A stretch of DNA of 64,000 bases from Garcia nutans (lineage: Eukaryota > Streptophyta > Magnoliopsida > Malpighiales > Euphorbiaceae). Position 1 is the first letter of the stretch; every line of letters begins with the position of its first letter. Where the stretch lies: contig CANTUV010000076.1 in assembly GCA_947685225.1 (NCBI GenBank), forward strand, positions 4,402,001 through 4,466,000, given 5' to 3'. Shown here piece after piece: positions 48,251-59,399 of this stretch. The translations under genes were made by a program, and so were the position numbers. Below the pieces are notes generated by a model. That model had not been told where the DNA came from, made no database searches, and saw only the letters and a program-made list of their open reading frames with translations.

Positions 48251-48990
48251 GAATTTCAAACTCTAATCCCGCATAGACTTTCTAATCTTATCTCATTTAT
48301 GAATATTCAAAATTGATAAAACTAATGAACATTTTAATCATAATTTTTGTTATACATCAAACCATTCGACAATCACATGGAAAACCTAGTTTTGTTTTAG
48401 AATTTCAAATCGAAATTCATCATGAAGTTCAAAATTAGTGTGAAACAGTCACCATAATTGGATGGTCACCAGGGAAGACAAGTACCGTGCGGTGAATTTA
48501 AATTGTGTCGAAAAGATGCAGCAATTTTCATACATACCAACCCCTGGTTTACTTCTATCTTGAGGAAAAACCAGAACATAAAACATTCAACAATTTGTAC
48601 TGGTGCAGAACCTAACAACCCTCATCAAAATGTTTATACATTAGAAAGTCAATTGACAAAGAAACAGTCACTGTCTGAGAAATAAATCATACTTCAAAGA
48701 AAATAACTTGAATGCTGAGGGAGAAAATAACTTGAAGCAAATTTTATCTTTAACAAGGTAAGACATGATTACCTTACACAGAGAATGGAAATGTAGCAAG
48801 AATCCCAATTATCAAAAAACACTGACGATATATTATATATAGTTCTAAGAGTACAAAACTCATGATAAAAGCTACTAAAACTAACAAACAATGCTAACAG
48901 TTCCTCAAAAGCAACAAAGAGAATGGGTAAGAGTACACAAGCTTATATTCATCACATCAATAGAAGAGCTTCAAACCTCACGTATAAGAA

Positions 48991-50697
48991 TTAGCTAGCA
49001 GCAGCATTGCAAGTGTTAATGCCATCTTTGCAATCGTCAGTAAGATCATTGAAAGTCTCAATCTGCTTTTTCCCCCTTAGGAACACTTCTGTATCAACAG
49101 ACACCCTCATATAACCATCAAATTCAACTGGAACACCTTTGTTAAGTTTGGTTGTTTCTGAGTACCACTCACTGCTCTCGTCCCAAAGATCCTTGTAATC
49201 GTTGAGAAAATGGCTTGTATACTTGTCCTTCAAAGGGTCAAAGAAGGATGTGTCTGGTTCATTTGTTGCGATGTAGATGTTCCTTCCATCTTCTATCTTG
49301 TCAGCCAAGGTTGAGAGCAGTGCATTAGGAGAAGTATCTGCAGCAAGATTAGGCCAGAGCTCCCTGTTCCTTGCTTTATTCCCTCTCTCAATGTGAACTG
49401 CATCGTAATCCCAATTCAATCTTGAGGCAATTGCAGATACAATATCCATCAACCTTCTTGATTTCCATATCAAATGCCATGGCCGTTGAATAACAGACTC
49501 TGTCTCTCCTTCACATACTCTATACCAGTAATTATCTGGTTCAACAGATCCAAACTTCCTCATAATCAGGGTATCTTTCACATCTGCAAGCGTCATAGGT
49601 GTGACTCTAACATCCTCCACCAGATAAAGCTTCAAGTTATCTTTTTTGTGCCATTTACTCCAATCCTCCCAAAATTGAGCCTGGTCTAACACTGACGCTG
49701 CTTCCTTCAAATGCTCAAAATCAAAATAAAATCGGAAATCCTTCCCTTCCTCATCCTGATTTGAAGAACTATAAATTGAATTCAAACAAAGAGTCAAATC
49801 CATAACTAGTGTTCGATTTAGATATTGTGCTTCACCTAATGCACACAAGAAACTCCACAAATAATGATTCATACTCTTGCATCTATCGCCACCATCATTG
49901 TAAATCAAATACTTGCCATGACTAAATGACTTCTCCGATTCAACCACAGGAAGCGAATCATTCACTGTTTCCCCAAAAACAGGCAACGTTGCTGTTGCTG
50001 CGCCTTCTTGTTTAGCAGGAGTCTTTTCAAACCCAGGTTCTTGATTCTTTCTTTTTCTCTTCCTTGCATTTACACCTGTATGGTAATCCCCAATCCCTAC
50101 AACATCAAGTGTGCAATTTTCTGACCTAGCTATCACAAACCGCCTATAATCCTTGTAAAATGCAGCTGTCTTTCCTTCCTTAGGCCTAAACCGCCATGCC
50201 ATGTCACAGCTACTACCATTATTGGCAGGAACTGGCTTCCCAAACCGATAAAAATGTATATCCTTGAAGTGCTCTATTGCCTTTCTCATCATCAGATGAA
50301 ACACTTCTGGGTCCCTACAATCAATAGGACCAACACAAGTCTCTGCAGTCAATCCAGGAGCACCCTCACCACCATCATTCGGGGTTTGTACATCAGTAAT
50401 GTTAATAAAAGTGGCAAATGCAGTCTGGTTAGAGGCCATAAAATCCTCCCCAGTTTTCACCACAGTTTCATCAGATTTAAACGTGGCATTTGAATTTGAT
50501 GTGAGAAAAGTATTAATTTTCGTTGATGGATGAAAAAGCGGGTCCTCAGGCTCATATGTAGCAGCAATAATGGTGAAAATTAAGACTCCAAGAACAAATA
50601 ATGTGAAGCAGAGATTACCAATCATGGCCAATGCATTTTGGCCAAGGTTTTCTGGTCTGAAACTTCCTGTTCTAGATAAAGTAGACCTACCCAGCAT
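48991..50697 (-). CDS. SUB1-like / O-fucosyltransferase-like type II membrane protein
   Basis: An intact single-exon gene of 568 residues. The N-terminus is a short basic, cytosolic tail (MLGRSTLSRTGSFRPENLG) followed by one membrane helix at about 22-47 (MIGNLCFTLFVLGVLIFTII), as in Golgi type II proteins. The lumenal part has several N-glycosylation sites (for example NAT 70, NQT 90, NIT 99, NGS 160, NCT 194, NRT 294). The C-terminal half has KYLIYNDGGDRCKSMNHYLW (262-281) and VHIERGNKARN (434-444), resembling the plant O-fucosyltransferase-like fold. I recognise the family as related to Arabidopsis SUB1, described as a calcium-binding light-signalling protein, and closest to At2g04280-type proteins. 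Enzyme activity is unproven. It converges with RNE. Confidence 0.88.
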   Translation of the reverse strand: MLGRSTLSRTGSFRPENLGQNALAMIGNLCFTLFVLGVLIFTIIAATYEPEDPLFHPSTKINTFLTSNSNATFKSDETVVKTGEDFMASNQTAFATFINITDVQTPNDGGEGAPGLTAETCVGPIDCRDPEVFHLMMRKAIEHFKDIHFYRFGKPVPANNGSSCDMAWRFRPKEGKTAAFYKDYRRFVIARSENCTLDVVGIGDYHTGVNARKRKRKNQEPGFEKTPAKQEGAATATLPVFGETVNDSLPVVESEKSFSHGKYLIYNDGGDRCKSMNHYLWSFLCALGEAQYLNRTLVMDLTLCLNSIYSSSNQDEEGKDFRFYFDFEHLKEAASVLDQAQFWEDWSKWHKKDNLKLYLVEDVRVTPMTLADVKDTLIMRKFGSVEPDNYWYRVCEGETESVIQRPWHLIWKSRRLMDIVSAIASRLNWDYDAVHIERGNKARNRELWPNLAADTSPNALLSTLADKIEDGRNIYIATNEPDTSFFDPLKDKYTSHFLNDYKDLWDESSEWYSETTKLNKGVPVEFDGYMRVSVDTEVFLRGKKQIETFNDLTDDCKDGINTCNAAAS

Positions 50698-51925
50698 CTC
50701 TCCTCTCTTCTTCTTTCTCTCTGTACTGCTAAAGCTTCTAAATTTAACTAAAATCCACCGAAAACTGCAAAAATCGAAACGAGCCCAGATGAATAAAAAC
50801 GCAAAAAGAAAGTGAAAATCATTGAAAAAATGGAGAGATCTAGAAAGGAAGTGGGTATATGAATCTTCAAAAGAATCAAGAAAAACAACAAATCATGAAT
50901 CCAAAGATCTATCAAAATACTTACATTTTCAACTTAACAGGTGTGAAGATCAAGAAGAACCAGCTAGCACATTCATATCTGATATCTGTCTCTACTCTCT
51001 GTTGCAGAGCTAAGGACTAATTCACTGAAATGGTGAGAAGAGCAAGCAAGTGCGCCTCTTGTTCGAGTCAGAGATCTGTAGTTTCATTTTTCTACAAAAA
51101 GAACAAAAGTTGATCGTCGATAGTCTATACAGTGGGCCAGAGGTGCTATGTGATTTTGCCACGTGGAATTTTTTAAAAATATTTTTTACTACTAGCAAGT
51201 AGAGACGAGGAATACAGAAGTGACACCGACAATGGCATAAATGCCAAATAACCATTAGATCTACAAATATATTATATTATCGTAGGGAAACCGAAAAAGG
51301 ACTCCGCTTTTTCCGTGTGTAATAATATTTTTTTTTGTCTCAATTTATTAATAGTTAATTCAAATTTAAGTTGGCGCTGTTTATTTATTAAATAAATTAA
51401 TTTTGAGATATTTATATAATTATTTAAAAAAATATTATTTATTATAGAAATATTATAAAATTTAAAAATATTTATATTTTTTAAAAAAATAATATAAAAT
51501 TTTAAAAATATTTCATTTCTCAATAAAATTAATTTTTTTTAAAATATTTCTTCTTTTAGTACAATTAATATTTTACTTCAAATTTTTTTAAACTTCACTA
51601 TTAAATAAAAAATTATAATAAAATAATAAAAATTAATATCTTAAATTATTTTTCATCATATAAAATTATAATTTTTACAAAAAAAAGAATAATTTTAATT
51701 ATAAAAAATAAATAACACTAAAAAATAAAATAAAATATATAAAAATATATTAATAAAAATTATTAAATTTATTTTAAAACAAAATTTACATATTATACAC
51801 ATAAAAAAATAAAAAAAAATACATAATTTTATTATGTAGATGTGTTGTAGATATATTATAGATGTGTTGTAGATGTTGTAAATATGTGTGTAGATGTTGT
51901 GTGTATACTATGTTTTTGTTATTAA
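50698..51925. other. 5' region of the SUB1-like gene and AT-rich intergenic DNA
   Basis: Bases 50698 to about 51060 are pyrimidine-rich on the plus strand near the start codon and probably hold the 5' untranslated region. From 51260 to 51925 the sequence is extremely AT-rich. Short units like GTAGATGTTGT are repeated about six times at 51835-51905, directly before the viral insertion. No gene is seen. Confidence 0.6.
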
Positions 51926-52370
51926 GGGGTTGTATGGATATTAAGAGTCAGAATTCACCATAACGAGAACACACAGTTCACCAGAGAGGTACAATGCGTT
52001 GTTATACCAGACAACACAGACTTTCTTTGATCTGTTCAACACTAGTAGCACATACTGTCTGATTTTCAGCTTATATACCTTAAAGAACCATAGATATTTC
52101 TGATATATCAGAACAGGATCAGCTTAAGCTGGAAGTTTCATACAAAGCATACTCTATTCTCAGAGGGATTAATATAGTATTGCTTCACCAGATAATCTCA
52201 AGCATCGTCCATAAACACAATAATACCCGAGGCTTAAACAGGACATTACTTCTTTAGCTATTTCTAGTTAACATACTCAATATCAATATTTCTAAATCAT
52301 TATACATTAGTCATAAATAAATAGAATAATAAATCAGGTTGAAGAAGAAGAAGTATTTAGAACTGCATAG

Positions 52371-52438
52371 TTTATTTAGAGAGAGGGATTATGCTATCAG
52401 TCTTATCATCAACTGATATATAAGAGCTCCTTATATAG
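52371..52438 (-). promoter_or_regulatory. Pararetrovirus pregenomic promoter TATA box and poly(A) signal
   Basis: On the minus strand CTATATAAGG (52438-52429) is followed about 55 bases later by AATAAA (52376-52371). Caulimovirids place a poly(A) signal soon after the transcript start so the terminally redundant RNA is made. The order and spacing fit. A second TATATAA lies at 52077-52071. Confidence 0.6.
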
Positions 52439-52614
52439 ATGGAGGAGGAGCAAACTTACAATAATGAAGTCGTAAGCAATGACTTCAGAAAACATAAAAG
52501 AAAATAGATAGTGGTGTACAGCCACATCCCACTTACATAATACAAGCACTTACTTTGAAATTATTATAGACATCATACTGTTTTAAACAGTAAAAGGTAA
52601 TACAATATAATTAG

Positions 52615-53072
52615 AAAAAATGACTGGGGGACAGATTCATATTTCTATAGTCCTCATCATCTGAGTCATAGGAGGAATGCACTAAAGGATTATCTATCAT
52701 ATATGTCATATAGTCAACACTGTCAGTCTGAGTGGGCTGATTGGACTGAGCACTAGCTAAAGCTTTATCAATGTTTGTTTGAGTGGTTGGAGTTCCATCA
52801 GCATTTCATTGAGCTGAAGAGCTGGCTACTGTTGTGATAGCTAGAATGAGAGCCAAATTTGCTGAGTCAGGTGGGTCTGGTGGAGCTAGAAGAGATAAGA
52901 AAGAATCTCTTTGTACTAAAGGCTGAGAAGTGTTGGGACTTGCTTGTTCTACTTGTTCATAGTCCATGAGACCATAGTCAATAAAATATTCTCCAGTGAG
53001 CTGGCAGGGGAGTTCTGTCATTGTTTCAGCATACTGTTGATCATGTTTGGTCGAATTCTTGTTCTTCACCAT
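52615..53072 (-). pseudogene. Pararetrovirus copy 1, small ORF downstream of RNase H
   Basis: An ATG at 53072 opens an 88-codon acidic, proline/serine-rich frame (MVKNKNSTKHDQQYAETMTE onward). After one stop near 52808 the same frame stays open to about 52618. The same start region is in copy 2 at 63901, so it belongs to the virus. I see no known domain. It could be a second viral ORF or the polyprotein tail. Confidence 0.55.
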
Positions 53073-53099
53073 TGAAGTGCAAATCAGAAGTCTTCTGAT

Positions 53100-54200
53100 T
53101 GTTTGAGGAAAAGCTCTTGAGTTATTGAGGCTACAGAGATAAGTTCTTAACTCAATTTGCTTCTGATAATTATGATAGATCTGACCAGAATATGTTTTTC
53201 AATGAACAGCTTGATTTCTTGACCAGAATACTCCTGTCTAAGGATATTGAAAAATAGGCTTACGCAAAATAAAAATTGCATAATAATTCCTTGCTTCTTC
53301 ATCTGGTTTTTTCTATAATTGTTTCTAATGAATAATCTGCAAGAACTATCGTTGCCACCATAAAACATGATTAAACCATTTAAGGAACTTCCATGGCAAA
53401 GGATTTGCATGAGTATCAGCTTGAAAGTCTACAACGGAAATATATTTAAGCATGTCCAACACAGAAATTTCCACTGCATGATTATACAATGTCGTGAGAC
53501 ACCATAAAAACTATAATTCAGCCGAATACTTTGGATGAGTAGGACAAAGGTGATATACCAACATCCATAAATATTATGGAAAAAAAGCATTTACTTCTGG
53601 ATCCATATTAAAGTGATTATGAATATGTTCAAGATAAACAACAATGTGGTTCTGGCAAATTCTTAAACTGTTGCAGGAGTGGTATAAGAACAAGTAGGAG
53701 AAAACTCTATATTAGGATTTCTCCATAATGGTGATATTGGTGGAAAATTTCCAAGTCTGTACCCTCTGAACATCATGATACAAGAAAAATTATTGGCTAA
53801 GTTAATGATCGGTATTGGTTTTGAAGGTCTGGATAAAAGATCTGGAATTAAATTCTTTTGACCTTTAATGTACTCAACAGAATAGTCAAACTTTGAGAAC
53901 CATTCTTGGAGCTTGATAAGTTGTTGAGGAGGTAAAGTTTTTTGTTTAAAATCTAGGACTCTTGGGAATGAAGTATTATCAAGGTTGATAAGAAAATTAT
54001 GATCAGTAAGATAAAATTTAAATTTTTTTATCCCATATTTTACCTCCAATATCTCCTTGTAAATATAATGATAGTGTTTCTCACTATCTTTAAATTGTCC
54101 ACTAGCATGTCCACAGTAATGAATTTTTTTTATTAATTCTTTCAAGAAAATAACACTCTAAAATTTATCACTAGCGTCTGTTTGCAAAATTCTCTGACCA
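53100..54200 (-). pseudogene. Pararetrovirus copy 1 RNase H and C-terminal region
   Basis: The open piece 53663-54145 contains residues typical of caulimovirid RNase H: YKEILEVKYGIKKFKFYLTD, FLINLDNTSFP and EYIKGQKNLIPDLLSRP. The aspartate of the YLTDH block and that of PDLLSRP are visible. The preceding strand with the first aspartate (near 54160-54180) is separated by a stop. Downstream to about 53100 further fragments match copy 2 but are broken; they include a WKFLKWFNHV-like block of unknown role. Confidence 0.78.
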
Positions 54201-55060
54201 TCGAAAGGGATAAGAAGAGGAGTTGAATGAGCAGCAATCCTCTTAATGATCTGTACAGCTTCTATTTGATCAATTGATCAAGGAGGTAGATTCTTTTTTA
54301 ACAGTTTGGATAACTGACTAATGGGTTGAGCTATAGCAGGATAAAAATCTCTGATATAATTAATTATACCAAGAAATTATTGGATCTACATAAAAGTCAA
54401 ATTTTCATCAGAAAATTTAAGTTGTTATTCTGTTATATGTGGACCTGGAGTATAAATTCCATTTTTAAAATGTAAGCCCAAGAAGTCAATAGAATCTAGG
54501 CTCATGGTACTCTTCTTTTCATAAATCATAATACCATATTGTTGAACAATAGAAGAAAACTGTTGAAGCAGTTTATGATAGGCTTCTACTGTTGGAGAGA
54601 ACAGTAAGATATCACCAATGTAAATTAGGGTTGAAAATAAGATGGGATGAAAAATTTGAATCATAGCATTTTGAAATGGTGATGGAGCAACTTTCAATCC
54701 AAAAGACATAATTGTCCATTGATACTGAGCATCAGAAATGCAAAAATCTATTTTGGGCCTATCTTCTGGCTTAATACCAAATTGCTAAAAACCAGCTTTT
54801 AAATCAAATTTTGAAAATATTTTTGCCTCTTTTAGATGAATCATGAGTGTAAAGATCTTAGATAAAGGAAACTTATCATATGCAAGAAACAGATTTAGAG
54901 GCTGGTAATTAATAACAAGACTCTTTTTCCTTCGAAGAATTTTTGAATATTTCTCTACATAGAATGTTTGACAAGCCCATTTGGACTTTGTAGGTTTAAT
55001 CAATCCTTGTTACAGTAAGGATTCACATTCTATTCTGACAAAGGCAAGATCTGAAGGAGA
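54201..55060 (-). pseudogene. Pararetrovirus copy 1 reverse transcriptase
   Basis: Two open pieces (54785-55003 and 54425-54709) and the sequence between hold KSKWACQTFYVEKYSK, LVINYQPLNLFLAYDKFPLS, IFSKFDLKAGF and MSFGLKVAPSPFQNAM. The catalytic box reads YIGDILLFSP at about 54614-54643. Copy 2 has YIDD here, so copy 1 has lost the first active-site aspartate. Stops lie at about 54784 and 54424. It is a dead enzyme. Confidence 0.87.
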
Positions 55061-55640
55061 CATTTCAGGATAGGAGGCCTTTGTAGGGTTTATATCTTTA
55101 TTCTTCTTAAGGAAGAGAAATGAAGAACTCTGTATTTTTCCATAAAGGTTTTCCATAAAGGTTTTGGATGGTAAAATAAGCATGAGAATCAGGACAAGCT
55201 GGAAGTAAAGAAATTTCTATATCTTCAAAATCTGTTGGGACTTCTGACAGAGAAAAGATTCTCTGTATATCAGTGTATGCTTTGAAAAACTTTTTATGGC
55301 TAATTTCAGTAGAAAGAATTTGAAGATTCTGAGCTTGCTGATAAATATCAAAATCTATCAGTAGGTCTTTATCTGAAAGAGATGAACTAAAAACATGAAT
55401 CCAGATAATACAGTCTGGAAAAAACTGTATTCTAATCTTCTTTTTAGTAATTAAATGTGTAGAAAATATATTTCCATCAGCTGCTCTGAAATGTTCAACA
55501 TGAGACTTCCAATAAGTATCTGGCAATACAGCAGAATTCATCATAGATTTATGAGCTCCAGTATCCATGAAAGCTATGAATGGAATAGCTATGTCATACT
55601 TAGATGGAAGTATTGAAATCTAGACTAGTGGAGTCAACAT
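55061..55640 (-). pseudogene. Pararetrovirus copy 1 aspartic protease region
   Basis: The active-site motif D-T-G-A is at about 55557-55566 (MDTGAHKSMMN). An open frame follows for about 150 codons to 55107, including the DKDLLIDFDIYQQ block in the protease second half. A stop upstream (near 55622) separates it from the coat-protein region. Confidence 0.83.
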
Positions 55641-57940
55641 TGAGTGATCAACAGAATAAGCAAAGGGAACTGTTGCTGTTAGAGATGATAAATAGCAAAA
55701 TTATCATCTTGATCAGAATCAACAGAACTAAATTCTAAATAAGAGTCATCATCATCAATATGGAGTACCATAATCGTTTCTTGGTCTGCTTCACTTTGTT
55801 CCGAAAGAATAGATTCAATATCTACATTATCAGGAAGAGAGATTGAAGCTTGATTGATCTGCTGAATCAATTTTGTTATCTTCATGGGCTTCTTAAGATA
55901 ATTTTTTTTGTAAAAATTGTCCTTTTTCTCCATATGCATAACATCTATTTCCTGGGCTTCTTTTTCTTTTTGAATAAGGAGATCTTCTTCTGAAAAATCT
56001 GAACTTCTTTCTTTTTCTGAATGGTTGAGAGCATTTATCCTTAAAAGAAAATCTATGAGATTTCTTTTGTGTAGGACAAACACAATTCTTTTCTCTACAT
56101 TTAATGTTGAAAGAAGCTGGGCGTTTACAAGCATTTTAAAGAATTTTATCATACTTCATAAATTTTTTCATGCTCCTATGATTTTTACACAATCTACCAA
56201 ATACAACAAAAGTAAATTGGTGAATTTCTCCTGAAGAGCCTTTTTCAAGAGGTCTGCCTATTTGCTAAATAGAATGATTAATTTCTAGTTGAAGTTCTTC
56301 AGGTAAAGAAGTGACATATACATGTTTCATGCTAGAATCACTATAACTACCTAGCATATAGAACTTCTCAGACATTCTCTTATAACAAAAGTCAAGATCT
56401 TTAGCTTTTAACGAACAATATTTCATTTCAAAGAATTCTTTCTTCTGTCTCTTTGTAATAATTGTATGATCTCCCAAGAATGTGGTATATATTTGTAAAA
56501 GAGCATCAGAAATTTTCATGTTGAAAAAAGCTAATTGAGTATACTCATCCATGGAAGTAAACCATTCTCTGAGATTACCAGTGAATCTGGAAACAAATTC
56601 CTTGAGAACTTATGTGAGAGAAGCTCCTTCTTTTGCCATTTGTAAATCAATCAAAACATTAAATTCTAGAATTTTTTTATCTCCATTTTCTGGGAGGTAG
56701 ATCATCAAAAGTAAACTAAAGACCATTTATAGGTTTATTGGTTTGTTAATGTTCAAATCTGAGATCATATTCTAGAGGATCATCTGCTGGAGGATCTTCT
56801 ATAATTGGATCTATAGCAGGAGGATCATGAGGAGGATCAACCATTAAAAGCTGAGAAATATCTGCCTATTGAGATTCTAAATTAGAGTCTGAAGAGTCAG
56901 AATCTATAAAATCCATTTCAGAAAAATCTGAATCAGATGCATGAAGTGCCATATGCTGTTGAGGAAATGGTTCAGACACTCCTGAAGGAGGAGGTTTTGA
57001 AAATTTACAGTTTTAACATAAGTCTTTTGAGAAAATGAAGGAGGCACTAAGGATGAGGAGACTGGAGATTTATGAGGTCTTGTTGGAGGAAATAATTCAT
57101 GAACTGATCCAAAATTGGGTGTAGTGAAGTGCATTGGTTGTTATGCAAGTGAAAAAATAGGGAAAAATGGGTCAGAAACAACAGATTGAGATTATTTTGA
57201 CAACATATCTCTTTCCATTATTTCAATTCTAGATTTCAAAGTTTGAATTTCTTCCCTTTTATGATAAAACTGGATCCAAAATTATATTGCTGGATCATCC
57301 TTCTAAGTTCAGTGTCTAACTGATGAATTCTCATAAGAAGAAAATTATGATATTGTTGAATATCAGTAGACATAGATCTCAGAGCTAATAAATTTTATCA
57401 GTTTTAACAGATAACTGATTAATCTTGAAATCAATAGACATCAGATAATTATTCTGAATTTGAGCATTCTGAGTCTGCCAATTAAGAACTTCTTCATCTT
57501 GTGTAAGTTATTTTAATTGTCTAGTGGAAAGAATAGTATTTGGTTGAATAAATGGTCTAGAACTAATCTTAGTTTGAGGATCAGTATGTCTTCCAAGTGG
57601 TAAAAAATCTAATAATGTTGAATGAAACATCATACATGTTTGAGGTTGTGGTGTTTGGGATAAGGGTTGGTGCACCAGTAGGGCACACCATTTAATTTTA
57701 TGTGGTTTAGGTAATTCTGGATTTTTTGGAACATCAAGAAGTCTTTCTGCTCGTAGGACTTTAAGGGCTTCATCATAAATAGGGAGAGGGAGTGGATACT
57801 CATTCTTCTGAATTTCTGAAGAAATTTCTATTCAGGGAGAGTTTTCTGAATCAAGAGGAGAGTGCTTAAATTCTGTTGTCTCAGATTTACATGAAGAGAA
57901 AAATCTCTTTGGTCTAGTGAGTTTGGTTAAATTAATAGGA
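55641..57940 (-). pseudogene. Pararetrovirus copy 1 coat-protein region
   Basis: Long fragments at 55679-56152, 56265-56552 and 56904-57134 align with copy 2 (59320-61380). They include a region of long helices (KRQKKEFFEMKYCSLKAKDL) typical of the caulimovirid capsid, and a lysine-rich zone where the zinc knuckle should be (about 55900-55960). Here the knuckle is not readable because of mutation or frameshift. Glutamate/aspartate-rich stretches precede the protease. Many stops. Confidence 0.72.
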
Positions 57941-57954
57941 GAATATTAAACATC

Positions 57955-59087
57955 TCATATTTCTTTACAACAAGTACAACCAGGATCACATTCTCCTAAA
58001 CCTAGGGTATCCCAAATAAAATGGCCTTTGCCCTTTCTGGCATAGATCAGACTACCATTAGATGTAAAATCGTAAACTAGAATCTTCTTTGTATGTCTAG
58101 AAGAGAACGAATTTATCATGCAAGTATGAAAAAGTTCTGAAAGAGAACTAGTACTTGCATCATCTGAATCCTTTGAGGGTTCCTGAAAGACAGTCTTAAC
58201 TGTACCATCTTTCTTTCTGATAAATACAGGATTCATTCTCTGAACAAGTATAGAATTTTGTTGCTGCTCCTCATAAGTAGTAACCCATTCAAGAGAAATG
58301 AGTTTCATGAGATCTTTTCTAGGCAGTTGTCTAGAGTCTGTAAAATTATAGGAGTAGTATCTGTATCTGCATAAATGTATAGAGCATCAGTAGATACTCC
58401 TAGGGCAGATAGGTTAATCGCATGATCTTATAATCTATGCATTATCTGATGATGGATAGTTACAGATAAAGATCCTTCAATTTGATCAGCTCTAGTATTT
58501 GAATTTGAATTTTCAAAGCAGTAGATAGATGAACATCATTCAAGGACAAATTATAATTGGGGAAAAGGTCAGAAAAATACTTTCAGCATTAAGTGTTATA
58601 AGAATATTACCAATCACTACATTTTAAAGTGAACATATCTGGTATCTAATAGAGAAAGTCTAGCAGTAATTGAAAGACTTTTTTATCCATGGTAAGAGAG
58701 AACAATTCTCATACCTCCAAGATGAAGATGAGAATATCATTGTTTCTTCCATAGAGAGATAAATTTCTATGGAATTTCTATGGTAACATACTGTTCAGCA
58801 GGAGTTGAAGACAAAGAACATTGATTCAGACAAGAGGTCTGAATATATTATTTCATATGAGGTCTTTTTGTGAAAACGAGATTGGAGATTTTCTTTATAT
58901 AATAAGACTTTTGAAAAATAAGATAATGATTAAGCACAGGGAGTTGAGAACTATCAACTTTAGAGCCTTCTGGGATATGGGCTATTTCTACAAGGTGATC
59001 TATTTTATTAGTAATAGATTGAGAACAAGAATGAGGAATCAAAAGAGAAGAGGTATGATTAACGATTTCTTTTTGAGGAGAAATCAT
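57955..59087 (-). pseudogene. Pararetrovirus copy 1 movement-protein region
   Basis: This follows the primer site on the minus strand. A first open piece, 58848-59087, and a second, 57955-58308, enclose stretches in shifting frames (58320-58840). From order and the block ALGVSTDALYIYADTD (near 58370-58420) I infer the 30K-type movement protein that opens plasmodesmata. The C-terminal piece ends with a small cysteine-rich CDPGCTCCKEI. The first ATG at 59087 is a plausible polyprotein start. Confidence 0.6.
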
Positions 59088-59150
59088 AGTATTTTATATT
59101 TCTTCTTCCTTCATTATTATTACTATTTATCATATGAATAGTGCATATAT

Positions 59151-59163
59151 GGCTCTGATACTA
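59151..59163 (-). other. Pararetrovirus primer-binding site (initiator Met-tRNA)
   Basis: On the minus strand this reads TAGTATCAGAGCC, one G-to-A away from the TGGTATCAGAGCC site used by plant pararetroviruses. It stands 64 bp upstream of the first ATG. Confidence 0.75.
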
Positions 59164-59399
59164 CTACGGGGTTGTATGGATATTAAAAGTTAAAGCTCAC
59201 CATACAGTGAATACACAGTTCACCAGAGAGGTACAGTGCATTATTATACCAGACAACACAGACTTTTTTTGGTCTGTTCAACACCAATAGCACCTACTGT
59301 CTAGTTTTCAGCTTCTATTACCTAAACCACAAAAAATTCAACTGTGTGCCCCACTAGTGCATCAACCCTTATCCTAAACACCACAACCTCAAACTTGTA

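Larger units (their letters stand above)
51926..59317 (-). mobile_element. Endogenous pararetrovirus copy 1 (Petuvirus-like, slightly over one genome)
   Basis: This is an integrated caulimovirid genome on the minus strand. The segment 51926-52075 recurs at 59168-59314, so one circular genome is 7242 bp and this copy has about 150 bp of redundancy. Gene order on the minus strand: movement protein, coat protein, protease, reverse transcriptase, RNase H, then a small downstream ORF and the intergenic region. Every part has stops or frameshifts. A single-polyprotein order with 7.2 kb length resembles Petuvirus or florendovirus; I cannot decide between them. Confidence 0.88.

Noticed and set aside
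50254..50815. Plus-strand frames opposite the SUB1-like gene
   Set aside because: They are shadows of the intact 568-codon minus-strand gene.
56025..56234. Plus-strand frame in pararetrovirus copy 1, and its mirror at 60734-61015
   Set aside because: Both are antisense to the coat-protein region and appear in both copies only because the copies are homologous.
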